Made by a program: the position numbers and the translations under genes. Source: Vanessa cardui (Eukaryota > Arthropoda > Insecta > Lepidoptera > Nymphalidae). Taken from it: a stretch of DNA of 64,000 bases. Below the pieces are notes generated by a model that saw only the letters and a program-made list of their open reading frames with translations, ran no database searches and had not been told where the DNA came from. Below, piece after piece: positions 48,813-62,100 of the stretch. The DNA is taken from positions 2,046,001 to 2,110,000 of the forward strand of contig NC_061131.1 of the NCBI RefSeq assembly GCF_905220365.1, given 5' to 3'. How positions within the stretch are numbered: position 1 is the stretch's first letter; each line of letters starts with the position of its first letter.

Positions 48813-51800
48813 ATGGGTAAGATTGAATAAAATTGAAACAATTTTTTTTGTGTACTACAATATAATTTAATAAATTTAAAAATTTGCTGATCATGTACAA
48901 AAGTTTGAGGAGATTAATAAATTAATTTTTTAGGTCTCAAAATGGTCACGTTCATCTTTCTTCTCGTGGGTCTGGTCTACGCGGATCCCGGGGAGATTCC
49001 GTCGGATTTTGAAATGATCGGATACAACACAAATATTGATGACCCAAAATACAGGCTCTTGGATATCGTGCAACCTCTTTACTTCCATGTTGACCTTGAC
49101 GTATATTTGGCTGAATCGAGATTCAATGGAATTGTTCAAGTTGATGTTGAAGTAAGTAATGATTTTTAGGCATAATTATATATAAATACACAAATTTTTC
49201 CTTTGAGTAATCTCATGTTGATAGCTTCGATCTAATATTGAATTTTGAAGTTAAAAAATAATAGATATATCCATATAAATTGATTTATGAGTTTTGTTAT
49301 AATTAACTGTTTACGAAATATCATACTCGAACTGTTTTTAGGAATTCTTATGAACTTTGCCTTGAAGATACGGAATATTTATACGGCTTCACTCTATGAT
49401 GCATTTATTAAAAAAATGCTCCATAATTTTCTGTTAAAATCGAATGCATCTTTTCTATAATAAATAATAATACATAAATGTTGTATGCATACCTACAATT
49501 AATTAATATAAAATAACGCTTTATTTGAGACATGTATACAATTTCTTAATTATAAAAAAACTTTGTCGAAAGTAAAATTCTTAGAAAATGATATCCATGT
49601 CATTATCAAAGTCAGCAATTTAAATAATATTCAAATTCATAGCATAAGTCTAACTTGAAAACTTATTAAAATGTTAGTATTTTGTTAACAACACCTAAAG
49701 CTATGAACTTGACTTATTTATAATGTAGACCATTTTAATATTGCGACACTGAAATACATAAGTGCGATCAATCGGACTAAAAGTTGATTGTGATTTTGGT
49801 GTCACGTTTTTTAGTGTAGATAGAATTATCATCGCAAGTATTTTAAGTGTATCAAAAAGTGTGCCTTTATCAAAAAATATGACACAGATTTAGATAATAT
49901 TTCCAATAAATTAATCACCGACGTACTTAATCATACATTCATGATTATTTATCTTATCTATTCGATAAAATTGCTAAAAGTCGGCTAACCGTGACTTGAT
50001 TCTTTAATTTGTTATGGTTTTCTATGCAAATATAGTCTTTATGTTAAATTATATAACAGTAATGTCATAAATAAAAATGGCAATAGATAATGAAGAGTTT
50101 TATATAGGTGATACGATTTTTTATATAAAAGACAAATGTGCAATTGGAGGTTGGAGTTTCTTGTGCACTCCTATTCCTTCAATGCCTCACCCTTCAAGCT
50201 GTAACATTGGCTATATAATATCGATGAATGGGTGGTACCTTCATAGACAGTCTAGCACCAAGTACCTCAATTAATAAATGAGTACGAGATTAATAAAGCA
50301 AATGAAAACTTATTAGTACTCGACTTTGAACCCGATCTATCTTCGATTAATATCTACGTAACCGGATTTTATCAGCTATGCCATTTAGTCAATAATCTTT
50401 TTCAATTAAAAGTCTAATTACCTAGACAGATTTTATCTTTTATAATACAGATTTATGTTACTATAACATCAGATAAGCCACTAAAATAGATAAATAATTA
50501 TTATTAATCCTAAGAAAAACAGTCAGCAGAAGCTGTTTTCCAAGAATTATGTACCAAAACTTTTTCTGAAACGCTCTGAATTTTCTCCTATATGATTTTT
50601 CACTAACAGAATGAATTTCCTTATTCTTTTCAGGTTCGCCAAAATCTCACACAACTTGTAATGCACCAAAATGTGGTTTCCATTACCGGTGTGAGTGTCG
50701 TAGATGCAAACAATCAACCAGTAAATCTCCAATTCCCGAACACCTTTGAAACAGACAGCTACTATGAGGTGCTGAAAATTAACTTTGCGTCCACCATCAC
50801 ACCCGGTGAATACACGATCACCATCAGCTACCTTGGTCGAATAAATGAAAATCCTCATGATCGTGGTTTTTACAAGGGATATTATTACGTTGGTGATCAA
50901 AAACGGTAATTAATTGGCTCGTTCGAATTATATTTTTATCGTGTTATACATTCCTTGGAAAATAAGGGCTAGGCGTAGTTTTTTAGTTACCAATATATGT
51001 ATGTACAATGTTATTAATAATTCTCCATTTATTAAAACTATGATAATTTCTATCTTGCCTGAGAGGAATTCGTTCGAAGCGAGTGTCACTAACCTATTAC
51101 TGTTTTTTCACGAATTTAAATGTATGTATTAATATTCCTTTTTCTATTTTAGGGAATACGCCACGACACAGTTCCAACCTTTCCACGCAAGGAAGGCCTT
51201 CCCATGTTTCGACGAACCACAATTTAAATGTCCCTTTGTTATTTCAATAACTCGTGACGCCAATCTTTCGCCTTCTTACTCTAATATGGCCATCAACGTT
51301 ACCCAACAGTGAGTATATAATCAACTGTATAAGATGTACAACATGACAATCTACACGATACATGATTTTTAGCTTTACTAACTAGTAAAGTTTTAAAATT
51401 ATTGTTCGTTTAAAAAGACGAAATTGTCAATATCAATTTTTAATTCATGAATTATTTGTAATAATACAATTTGGATTTAAACCATGATGTTAATGTATGA
51501 TGGTATTGTAATATATTATTTATTTTATGCAGGGTGTCAACAGGTCGTATTCGTGAGACATTCTTGCCAACTCCCGCAGTGTCATCTTACCTCATTGCTT
51601 TCCACGTCAGTGATTTCGTTGCCACTAGCCATTCTTCCACACCTAACCGACCTCTCCAAATTATCTCTCGTCAAGGTGCTGAAGATCAACACTACTACGC
51701 CGCCGATATGGCTATGAAAATTACTGAAGTAATGGACGAATATTTCAATATTAGCTACTATGATATGGGAAAAGAGATACCCATGAAAAACGACCACATC

Positions 51801-54800
51801 GCATTGCCTGATTTCCCATCTGGTGCTATGGAAAATTGGGGAATGGTCAACTACAGGTACGATTTCTAAAATAATTAATTTTCGATTTTTTTTTATGGTA
51901 TTAGTTGGCGGAAGATTATATGGTAAGTGGTCACCATCACCCATAGATAATGACGCTGTAAGAAATATTAACTATTCTTTACATCGTCAATGCGCCACTA
52001 ACCTTGGGAACTAAGATGCTATGTCCCTTGTGCCTGTAGTTACATTGGCTAAATAACACTTCAAACCGGAACACAACAATACTGCGTACTGTTGTTTAGC
52101 AGCAGAATATCTGATGAGTGGGTGGTACCTACCCAGGCGGGCTTGGACAAAACCCTACCACCAAGTAATATTTAAGTTAAATGGAAGTACATCAGACTAT
52201 TAACTATTGTATTTTTTTCAGAGAGGCGTACTTACTCTATAATGATAACCAAACTAATGTGTTGGATAAGATTTTCATTTCTACCATCATTGCTCACGAA
52301 CTTGCTCACAAATGGTTCGGTAACTTGGTGACATGTTTCTGGTGGAGTAACCTTTGGCTGAACGAGTCATTTGCCAGTTTCTTCGAGTATTTTAGTGCAC
52401 ACGAAGTAAATATTATTTATTTTATTATTACCTTAGAGCGATCCCTTATCTGCAACATACGTCTGTAATGTAAGAAGCTAAGATTCGATTTTGAGCATTA
52501 AACTTCGCGCATGTATGTATAGTACGACACATCCTAGATGTAGCTTCGGCAAAAATAGTAAAACCGACCACATCCGAATTAAGTACGATATCCCAAATTA
52601 TTAATATTTATTTCTTCTGTGAATATGATCTTTATACAATCGTAATAGTAATATCACATGGCCTAATATATTCGTCAATTTGACACGACGATTGACATAC
52701 ACTTGCTTTCCCAGCTTGAACTGACTCGAGAATCTATAGCAACGAATAGCGTGGAATGGCGCGATAGGGAGCTATTTCTGTTGGTTGTATAAATTGGCAG
52801 TAATCGGTTTTATTGAATTTGCCGATGCTACATCTAAGTTGTGTCGTACCATACTTATCGTCTAAAATTCGCCGTTCGTTCGTACATATATTTGATTTTC
52901 AGTCATCTGCAGTCGTGTTAATTGTTTTGATAATATAGCGTTACATTTTAATGTAATGTTGATTAATACAAGTCACGTCAAGTCACGTACAGAATAAAAA
53001 AAGAAAACTTCATACAAGTACGCTTTTACAAGCACTGTTGAATCGTTATATAACAATTAGTCCCGTGTTCGTACGGCTAGACTTAATTTGATATTATAAA
53101 TATTGATAATGAAAATTAAGAAAATATTTTTGATTAAGTATTAAAATAGTGAATCAAAATAATATTAATTTATCATTTCAGGCTGATCCATCTTTGGAAT
53201 TAGATGATCGTTTTATTCTTAATCGAGTACAGAGTGCTCTAAGTGCTGATGCTAGTGCTGGCGCCACACCCATGAACTGGTCAGAAGTAGCAAGTAATCC
53301 ATCCGTTTCGGCGCATTTCAGTACGACAAGTTACGCGAAGGGAGCTTCAGTCTTAAGAACATTAGAACATTTTGTTGGTTATCAAACATTCAAGAACGCT
53401 CTGAGATATTACTTAAAAGACAAGTAAGTAAATTGTAAACTCGTAAGAATAATAACATATACAAACTCAAACTCAAAAAGATATTCCTGTATTCAATATG
53501 GTAGCATTACAATTGGTTATTTATTATAAAATGAACACTACCTACTATTGGTTCGGAAATAATTTACTAAAAAAGAAAAACCGACTTCAAACAAAATACT
53601 ATTTTAAAACAAATATGCACTAAAAAGTAATAAAATAATTGCGTATTCTACATATTTTTAAGAGTCCTCCTAAGTAAAATGTAATGAAAAATATTAGAAT
53701 ACTTAAAAGTCGATTTACGATTATATATATAACGTAGTTACAGCTATTGTTATATTTGGAACCGATGTTAGCCAAGAAAACCCTATAGTATTTCTATAAC
53801 CTGACCTGAGAAGAACCGGTGAAAGAAATCACGTATGAATTTAATTATAATATGACAATCAAACATTGAATAGGGAATCGGTATTGTCCATGGGTCACAC
53901 CAGTCAAAACTAACTGGGATTGTGTGACTCAAGCAAGTACCACTAGATTCATAAAGTACGAGTTCTTAGTCCCATCATGATATTTAAAGGCTATTACTCT
54001 TCTTTTTAAACATATGTATTATTTCTAGTCAATACGGTATTGGATATCCCGAAGACATGTACAACGCATTCAGAAGAGCATGTTCCGAAGATCCCACCTT
54101 CCAGACAACTTACCCTAATGTCGATATTGGTGAGGTGTTTGATAACTGGGTACAGAACCCTGGTTCTCCAGTTGTAAATGTGAATGTCAACATGACCTCA
54201 GGTGTCATCACTATCACTCAGGTACGTTTTATTATTTTTTTAATAATAATATAATGAGTATATAAGAGGAAGTTTGAAAGTGACACCGATAGCCGAGAAG
54301 TTACGTGGAAGGTTGCTATCATGGTATAGGCATTTAATGCCGAGGATTGAGGAACACATTGTGAAGAAGGATGTGGATGGATATAGAGGTATAGGACGAC
54401 CCAAGAAACAATGGATGGATTGTGCGAAATAATGTTACTTGTGAGATGATGACTGACAGAGAAGTATGGAAGGAGAAGACATGATGCACCGACCCCAAAT
54501 AAAATTGGGGTAAGGGCGGGAAGATGATGATGATAATTATTTTACGTAACCTAAACTAACAATGTTTAATTTATGTAGGAACGCTTCCAACTCTCTGGCA
54601 CAGTGCCAAATACGATTTGGCATATACCGATCACGTGGACACATGGTGGAAATCCTAATTTCGAAGATCTCAAACCTAAGTTCGTATTTAGTACCAGGTC
54701 AATGACTATTCAAAAGGATGCTGGACACGACTGGGTTGTGTTTAACCTTCAACATTCTGGTAAATATAATCTATACTTCTATACTAATATTATAAATATG

Positions 54801-56842
54801 AAAGTAACTCTGTTTGTTTGTCTGTCGCTCTTTCACTAACAAACTGAATTTGACGTAATTTGGTATGAAGGAGATTTGAACTCCTAGGAAGGACATAGTG
54901 TACTTTTTTGCCTAATACATGACAACCAAACTAAAACGCGAACGAAGCCACGAGCGACAACTAGTAATTATTATAGAATAAATATGTTAAAAATAGCATT
55001 CCTTTAATATGTATATGTATTTTTCAGGTCTCTATCGAGTCAATTACGATGACCACAATTGGGAAATGCTTGCATCTCAGCTACGTCGTAACAGAACTGC
55101 CATCCATAAATTGAACAGAGCACAGGTAAGCTAAAAAAAGTTCGTATATATTTTTACTATGAATTGAAAATACCAAAGTAAAGTATATGATTTTTTTTTC
55201 AGATGACAAACGATGTCATATTTTTCCTCAGAGCAGGCAAAATTAGCGTGAATCGAGCGTTTGACGTGCTCTCTTTCCTTAAAGATGAAAGCGACTATTA
55301 TGTGTGGAATGGAGTTTTATCACAACTCGACTGGGTTCGACGAAGGCTAGAACATTTGCCTAGAGCTTACGAGGAATTCAATGTAAGATTATTATATTTA
55401 CCCATTATATGTGTTTCACGTCTGAATTATTATGACTATTTAAATGTAGTTATCAAGTTTTCAAATAAGAATCGCTTATTAATTTTTATTTCTTTTGTCT
55501 ATTCTAGGCTTACCTTTTGGAGCTATTAGGAGGGGCCATACAGGAATTGGGATACGAACGTAGAGTAAACGAGACGATATCCACTACACAGAGTAGGATG
55601 CAGATCATGAACTACGCCTGCGAACTTGGTCATGAGGGCTGTATCAACGACAGTCTCGAAAAATGGACACGATTCAGAACTGACAGCACTTACTTGTGAG
55701 TTGACTTTAACATCAAATCTACATTACAGTATCACGTTTTGAAATTGTAAAACATAATTTCATTATTTTTTACAGAGTACCAAAGGATTCACGTCGTTAC
55801 GTTTACTGCACTGGTCTCCGTCACGGTAACGCTTCCGACTATCAGTTCCTATTCCGTCACTATAATTCCTCAGAACACACTGCTGATATGGTTGTCATGT
55901 TGCGCACTCTTGCTTGCACAAGAGATAATGCTTCATTGTCAGAGTAAGTAATTGTTATAATTTTTTTTATTTAATATTGTGTTTGAGTTTTCTTTAAGTT
56001 AAATCGATATTTACAGTTACCTAATGCAGTCGATGCATAACGACAGAATCAGGGTCCATGACAAAACCAATGCCTTCAGTTTCGCGCTTCAAGGCAATCG
56101 ACAGAATGTGCCAATCGTTCTCCAATTCTTGTATCAAAACTACGCAGAAATGAGAGAGTCGTAAGTAATTTACATTACAATTTTCGTTTAATTTATTTGT
56201 GAGTAATTCGATCACATTCGCTTTAAGAATTTTATCTGATATCTATCTATATGTATTTATCCCTTTCCTATCCTTTTCTTCCAGATATGGCGGTCAAGCA
56301 AGACTTGATGCTTGCGTAAGCGCCCTGGCGACTCACTTGACGAATTTCGAACATATTGTTGCTGTAAGTTGATTTTTGCCACTTTTCCGAAATATTTATT
56401 TATATTCTTACACCATCTTATTAATTTAAACTTAATTTTAATGAAGTAGCCTTAATATAAAGACTCTTAAGTAAGTTGAAATTTATTTTTCATATTTTTT
56501 TCCACTCACGAATTTTTGTTGATGATTAAATGTTATTAATATATTTCAATAATTTATGATTAGTCTCTTAATAATTCAAAATCTATCCTCAAATGTTTAT
56601 ATTTATTTGTTTCAATCTTTCGTTCACAGTTCCAAACATGGCTGTACAATGAACAAGTGAATTTGGATACATCCTTCACTTCTGGTGTCAACGTTATTAA
56701 TTCTGCTATGAACAACTTAAGATGGGGAAACAATATCGCACCAGACTTATTCTCAACTATTAGGAATAGGAACGCTTCAGCGACAATTTCCGTATCTATA
56801 GTTTTACTAGCAGTGACATTACTTGTTCATATGTTCCAATAA
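48813..56842 (+). CDS. Aminopeptidase N, GPI-anchored type (gene D)
   Basis: Exons: 48813-48816, 48934-49151, 50634-50905, 51153-51308, 51533-51856, 52222-52405, 53182-53423, 54029-54221, 54579-54759, 55028-55125, 55203-55382, 55508-55695, 55776-55943, 56017-56160, 56285-56363, 56630-56842. They total 2844 nt and 947 aa. The first exon holds ATG+G and joins in frame to give MGLKMVTFIFLLVGLVYA, a signal peptide; the ATG at 48942 is an alternative start. GAMENWG begins at 314, the Zn site HELAHKWFGNLVT has H350, H354 and E373 with base E351, and the catalytic Tyr is Y437. The third ligand is in NESFA, where NEGFA is usual. There is no Thr-rich or acidic stalk: the chain goes from a short N-A-S-A region straight to a hydrophobic tail, a likely GPI signal. 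AATAAA is at 56914-56919. It shares an extra N-terminal intron with gene E. Confidence 0.92.
51889..52168 (-). mobile_element. Repeat B copy in intron 5 of gene D
   Basis: It reads 'ttatggtattagttggcgga' to 'aaccctaccaccaag' on the + strand, near-identical in layout to the 22846 copy. Part of the overlapping frame at 51823-52014 is a by-product. Confidence 0.8.
52513..52857. mobile_element. MITE with about 35-55-bp imperfect terminal inverted repeats
   Basis: The left end 'tatgtatagtacgacacatc' and right end 'gtgtcgtaccatactta' are inverted, and the pairing extends inward through 'tagatgtagcttcggca' and 'tgccgatgctacatcta'. The core includes 'tggaatggcgcgatagggag'. It lies in intron 6 of gene D, with no transposase. 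Confidence 0.75.
53000..53850. mobile_element. Scattered LINE 3' fragments around exon 7 of gene D
   Basis: Pieces at about 53010-53060 ('ttttacaagcactgttgaat') and 53780-53840 ('gagaagaaccggtgaaagaa') match the LINE tail seen at 44620-44900 and 59705-59850. Exon 7 (53182-53423) lies between them and is unaffected. Confidence 0.45.
54275..54535 (+). mobile_element. RTE-like LINE C-terminal remnant (intron 8 of gene D)
   Basis: The frame reads TPIAEKLRGRLLSWYRHLMP, then EEHIVKKDVDG and GRPKKQWMDC before a stop. The W-x-x-H-x-M and G-R-P-K-K-x-W motifs are typical of the C-terminus of RTE-type LINE proteins. The tail 'ataaaattggggtaaggg' with GATGATG repeats is shared with the fragments inside the giant inverted repeat. 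Confidence 0.75.
54775..54966 (+). mobile_element. Helitron-like repeat in intron 9 of gene D
   Basis: It starts 'tactaatattataaatatga', has 'tttgtctgtcgctctttcac', and ends 'cacgagcgacaactagta'. It matches the repeats at 11877, 41850 and 57733. Confidence 0.5.
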
Positions 56843-59155
56843 ACTGTAGTCTTAGAAGTATTAACATAATTTTGCTCATTTTGAGCATAATTCTTTAAAT
56901 GTATTTATATTTTAATAAATTTTTGTACATAAAGAAGTCTTTTTTGTTTTTATATCTAAACAAAGGCGTCGACGTACAGTGAAGAAATAAAATACTATGT
57001 TTATAAGTGGGCACTGAAAGAATTAACCACTCGATAAAATATAATATTCGTAACTCTATAGATCACAAATTAACATTTTACACACACATTATGCACAATT
57101 CGAAATAAATTATTAAATTCAATTTAATAATTGAAATGTGATAATTAGAATACAATAAATACTATCTTGAATTAAGTAAAATCTTTATAAAAAGATAGCT
57201 GAGGCAAAAGAGAAAATGACACTAAGAAAAATCAACCATTATTTACATCGTCAATGTAGCCCTGTTATTACATTCAAATTAATGTTACATCCCTACGCCT
57301 TAAGTTACACTAGTTCAAATCTGTACACAGCTATACCTGATCTGATTTCCAAAGCCCTACTAAGTAAAAATACAAAGCAAGCTAATTTAATAATAATATC
57401 TGAAATAATTATCGGAGAGTTATTTGAATCCCTCAGGGACTTTGACAGGGATTCTGGGACTTCTATATTATTCTTTATATTTAATCATAAAAAGATAAAC
57501 ATATTTTTCTTTATTATAGGGATTTTGGTTTAGTTAAAAGAATCAAGTGAAATATATATGTATATTAAAATTTATTTTGTAATTGTCTGTGATCATTCAA
57601 TGATAAATACATTTGAAGGTCAAATACTGTTTTGAAATAAACAGCCGATATATATTGACGAAGTGAGGGCTTTGCCAATATTAGACCTTAAAAAGTATCA
57701 TTAGTGTTATTTTTAAGAACCTACCATCTTGACTATTATAAATGCGAAAGTAACTCTGTCTGTTATGCTTTAACGAGCAACTCGTTTAATCAAATTTTAT
57801 GTATGAAATTCGGTATGAAGCAAGAACCCCAAGGATCGACATACTACTTTTTAATAAGCAACAGTAATAATGCGAATCTGAGAGTGAGTGATTTTGCTCG
57901 TTCACATTTTTCCTAATCAATCGTTCATGTGGGATCGTCAGGACTAACATCTGGTCCCCAACACGCACTCGAAGTTGTAACACTTAATCACTCAGGAACT
58001 CATGTTATGCTCATGCTTAATCTAATTATTTTAAAATAACTGATTGACTTGCAACGCAAATTCTACATCGGTTGGTCTATCGTAATATTTTTTTGCTCAG
58101 CAGTTCCTTATGGAATGTAGGAATCTTAGTACCCATGAGAGGACTTATCACAATTAATTACGGTTTCAATGGCAATGAAAATTTGGATATAGATTCGATA
58201 TATTTTTATTAGAAAAAAATCTTTAGATTTGTTTATGTTAACGAGTCAAATATGCTAAAGACCTCGATGAATATTCACTTAAGAGGATGAACTTAGGATG
58301 GAATCATTTTTTAAAGTTAAAAACTTTAGGCATGATCCGTTCATAAAAGGATAAAATTTATAATGATGTATGTATCGAAACTCGCCTATTTTCATTGTTT
58401 GAAATATATTCCATATACTGGATTCCATAACGCTATTTTCAGTCGTTGAAGCGTTTACTAAAAACTTGTTAAGGCGAGGCTTAAAATCTGGGATGCATGT
58501 TTGTACGGAAGAAAAAATGTTTTAAATTTTCGATTTCGATGTTAAAAGAATCCCTAAGCTTACACATAGATTAAGCATCAATATATTTTGGTATTACATA
58601 AATGAGCGTTCAATAAATAATTAAATTTTTATCATGATATCAATGATTTAGATCGGACGGTATCGAAATAATATCAAATGATTATATTTTATCTAATTGT
58701 ATTACTTATCCCTTGAATATTGTTTTTGAATAGGTATTTGGAATGATATGAATTCACTGTATCTTGTTCCATTCGAGGCTAAGGATATTTCCATAAAAAA
58801 GGTTAGTTAATAAATATTTATATTTAAATACGAATATACAAATATTGTTTTGATTTACGTATGTAATCTGTTCTGAATTAATTCGTCACTTATCTAAACT
58901 TTTTTTAACGTTTTTATGGCTTAAGAACATTTCCATATTATCAACTAAATCCTAAACAGTAAACATTACATTTTTTGTTAACTATGAACTGAACTGAACT
59001 AAATATCAACTAAAATTGTTTGTAATTCCTGATTTTTTTTAACACACCAGACGAAAGTACAAAAAAAATAGCATTACATTCAATTTGGTTGTACAATAGT
59101 ATTAAGTGATAGCAGATACATTATTGATGACTACACTTCTGAAATTGTTTCAGAA
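56843..59155. other. Gene D/E spacer
   Basis: After the gene D polyadenylation signal there is a degenerate repeat B fragment (about 57220-57375), a Helitron-like piece (57733-57850) and otherwise AT-rich DNA. A donor-like AAAAAAG|GTTAGT at 58801/58802, preceded by 'cactgtatcttgttcc', is a weak candidate for a 5' untranslated exon of gene E. Confidence 0.5.
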
Positions 59156-62100
59156 ATGTCCTGGTTTCTCTTTTCATTGGCCTTCGTGGTCTTAACCACT
59201 GCCAATGCTGATAATCCTTTATGGATAGAAGAAATAGAACAGCTTCCCGAGTTTTCGGATCAGTTGGTGTCTAGAAGTGCTGACAAAGTGTATCGTCTAC
59301 CAGAGAATGTTATACCTTTAGAATATGATATCTATATTGATCTTTATTTCTCTGAGAGAACAGATCGACCATATAGCTTTGATGGAAGAGAATTCATCAT
59401 TATTCAGGTATAATTTTAATCTAACAAAACATCGTATAAGCTCTTTTTATAATATATGTGCGTGCCAATTGAAAAATGACAAAACGAGATAAGAACCATT
59501 TTAAATTAAATCGTCCTTAGTCTCTTATTATTATAAATGTTTTGTAATTTATTGAGTTTTAGTTTTATTTATTTAATAAATAAAATAATAAATTTATTTA
59601 ATAATAAATAAAAACAAGTTTTTGCAAATTATCCTGTTAAGATATGCTAATACATATATATTTGTATGTCGTATTTAACCAACATGACTTTGTATTTTTA
59701 AATGTTGTAAAAGAGTAACTACTGAGTTTTTGTCGGTTCTTCTCGCCAGAATTTCCATTCTGAACCTGTGGTAGCTTCACTTAAGTAGTTTGTTAAATCA
59801 CGATTCAAAAGTGCTTGTAGAAGCCTACTTGAATAAAGTATAGTTTGCTTTGAGTTGAATAATCTTTAAGATACTTTCCTACTCAACTGACGATGTTCAT
59901 CTTTGTTGTTTTGGCTTTTTAGTGTTAAATTGATGTATTTTTAGGCAACAGAAGAAAATGTCACAAACGTAGTGCTGCATTCCAATGTTGATAGTATAAA
60001 CGCTATTAATCTGTTAGCTGATAATGGAGAACCAGTACACCTTAATTTGCTTGAACCATACACTTTGGAGCCGCAATACCATTTTCTGCGAATCAATTTA
60101 CAACAAGCGATGGATCTTGGAAGGAATTATACACTTTATATAGATTACAGCAATACAATGAACGATGGACCAATGAAAAGGGGTATTTGGAAAGGGTGGT
60201 ACAATGATGATGAAGGCATTGAGAGGTAATAAATAATTACGTAGATCTACTGATTGAAATAACAAGCATAAACGTGTTAAAGATCCGATATGGCTCAGTG
60301 GTTAGAAAGCAAGCATCTTAACCGACGATTGAGGGTTCACATACAGGCAACTGAATTTTCATGTGCTTAATTTGTGTTTATAATTCATCTCGTGCTCGGT
60401 GGAGAAGGAAAACATCGTGAGGAAACCTGCACGTGACTAATTTCAACGAAGTTCGGTCACATGTGTACCACCACGCTGCTCCAATGCGGGTTCGTATATG
60501 CTCCAAACCTTCTCCTCAAAAGGGATAAGAGGCAAGCCCAGCAGTGAGAAATTTACAGGCTGTTCATGGTCATGATGTTGATAAACGTGTTATCTCTTTT
60601 CCCAAACTACATAGTATTATGAATTATTTAAATGAATACAATTACTTCTCAAAACAACTACTAACTTAATAAAAAGAAAACAAAAAAAAATTACCAGTAA
60701 ATTTTACTACCAGAAAAATTATTACAGCAGTTTATTTACAAAATGGTAGCGGTATGCTACAGAATATATAACCAAATATAATGTTTCGCATAATAATTAA
60801 TATGAGTTTATGAACTTAAAAATGACTACTTTAATATTTTAGAATATACGCAGCCACGCATTTCCAGCCTTACAATGCAAGACAAGCATTCCCATGCTGG
60901 GATGAGCCATTATTCAAAGCAGAATTCAAGCTTCATTTGTCAAAACCATCAAGCTATATCGGAACCTACTCGAACACTGGTATCGAAAGTACTGACAGGT
61001 AAGTAACCTTTTTGATATTTTTACAAAAAGATCAATGCAATGAATTTAAACGAATTAATTATAGCGAGAAGTTTTTGTTTGATTGGTAGTTTAATTCCAA
61101 ATAAAAAAAATAGGAATGCTTAAAAAATAGAATAACACAAACTTTCAGCTAGTGTTAAATTATTATAAAAAAAATATATTAAAAATAATTATCATATTGA
61201 ATTCCACTTCGTAAATTTTAACTCTTTTGTAACTTACAGTCTAGGAAACAACAGGACCAGAGACAATTTCCTTAAGAGCCCAAAGATGTCCTCGTATTTG
61301 GTCACGTTCTTAGTGAGCGAAACATTTCAAGTGATCGCAAGTAACACATCGTTTACTCCGGCAATAAGAATTATTGGTAGATCGAATACAGCTGGATTAG
61401 GTGATCATGCTTTAGATCTGACCGTTAAAATGACTGAATACTTTGACGATTACTTTAAAATACCGTATTCGTCGTTACATCCAAATCTTTTAAACGATCA
61501 TATATCATCTCCGGATTGGGCATCAGCCGGTACTGAAAATTGGGGTATGGTCAGCTACAGGTTAGTCCAAAATCTCAAGTTATGTGATTTGATTTGAATT
61601 CAGTATGGTGTCTTTATTTAAGTCTTACTTGTTTACGATGTTAAATATTTAGAGCGCAAAGTTAATAAATTATTATTAAATTGGATAGGAATACCAAAAC
61701 TTTAGTTGCAACTATTTTCCAAGCCTTTTTTTTTAGAGAATTATACTTAATAATCGATCGGAGTGAAACTATAATGTCAGTTGAACATTATGCTACTACT
61801 CTCGTTTCTCACGAATTAGCTCATAAATGGTTCGGAAACTTGATAACTTGTTATTGGTGGAGCAATACTTGGATTAACGAAGGTTTCGCCAGCTATTTCG
61901 GATATATTGCTGCACATCAGGTAATCAGATAACACAATAAACTCTATTTAACTGACTTCTATAAAAGGATGTCATCAGTTCGACATATGTATATGTATAT
62001 TGTCAGAATTAAATTATATTTGAGTATGATGATCGATTTAGGCTTCCAAGCACGTGTGCTTGATTTCTTAAGTGCATATTTGTATCTAAGTTTGTTTCTT

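Noticed and set aside
57216..57533. 105-codon open frame between genes D and E
   Set aside because: Its first half is a degenerate repeat B copy and the rest is AT-rich; there are no splice signals or recognisable motifs.
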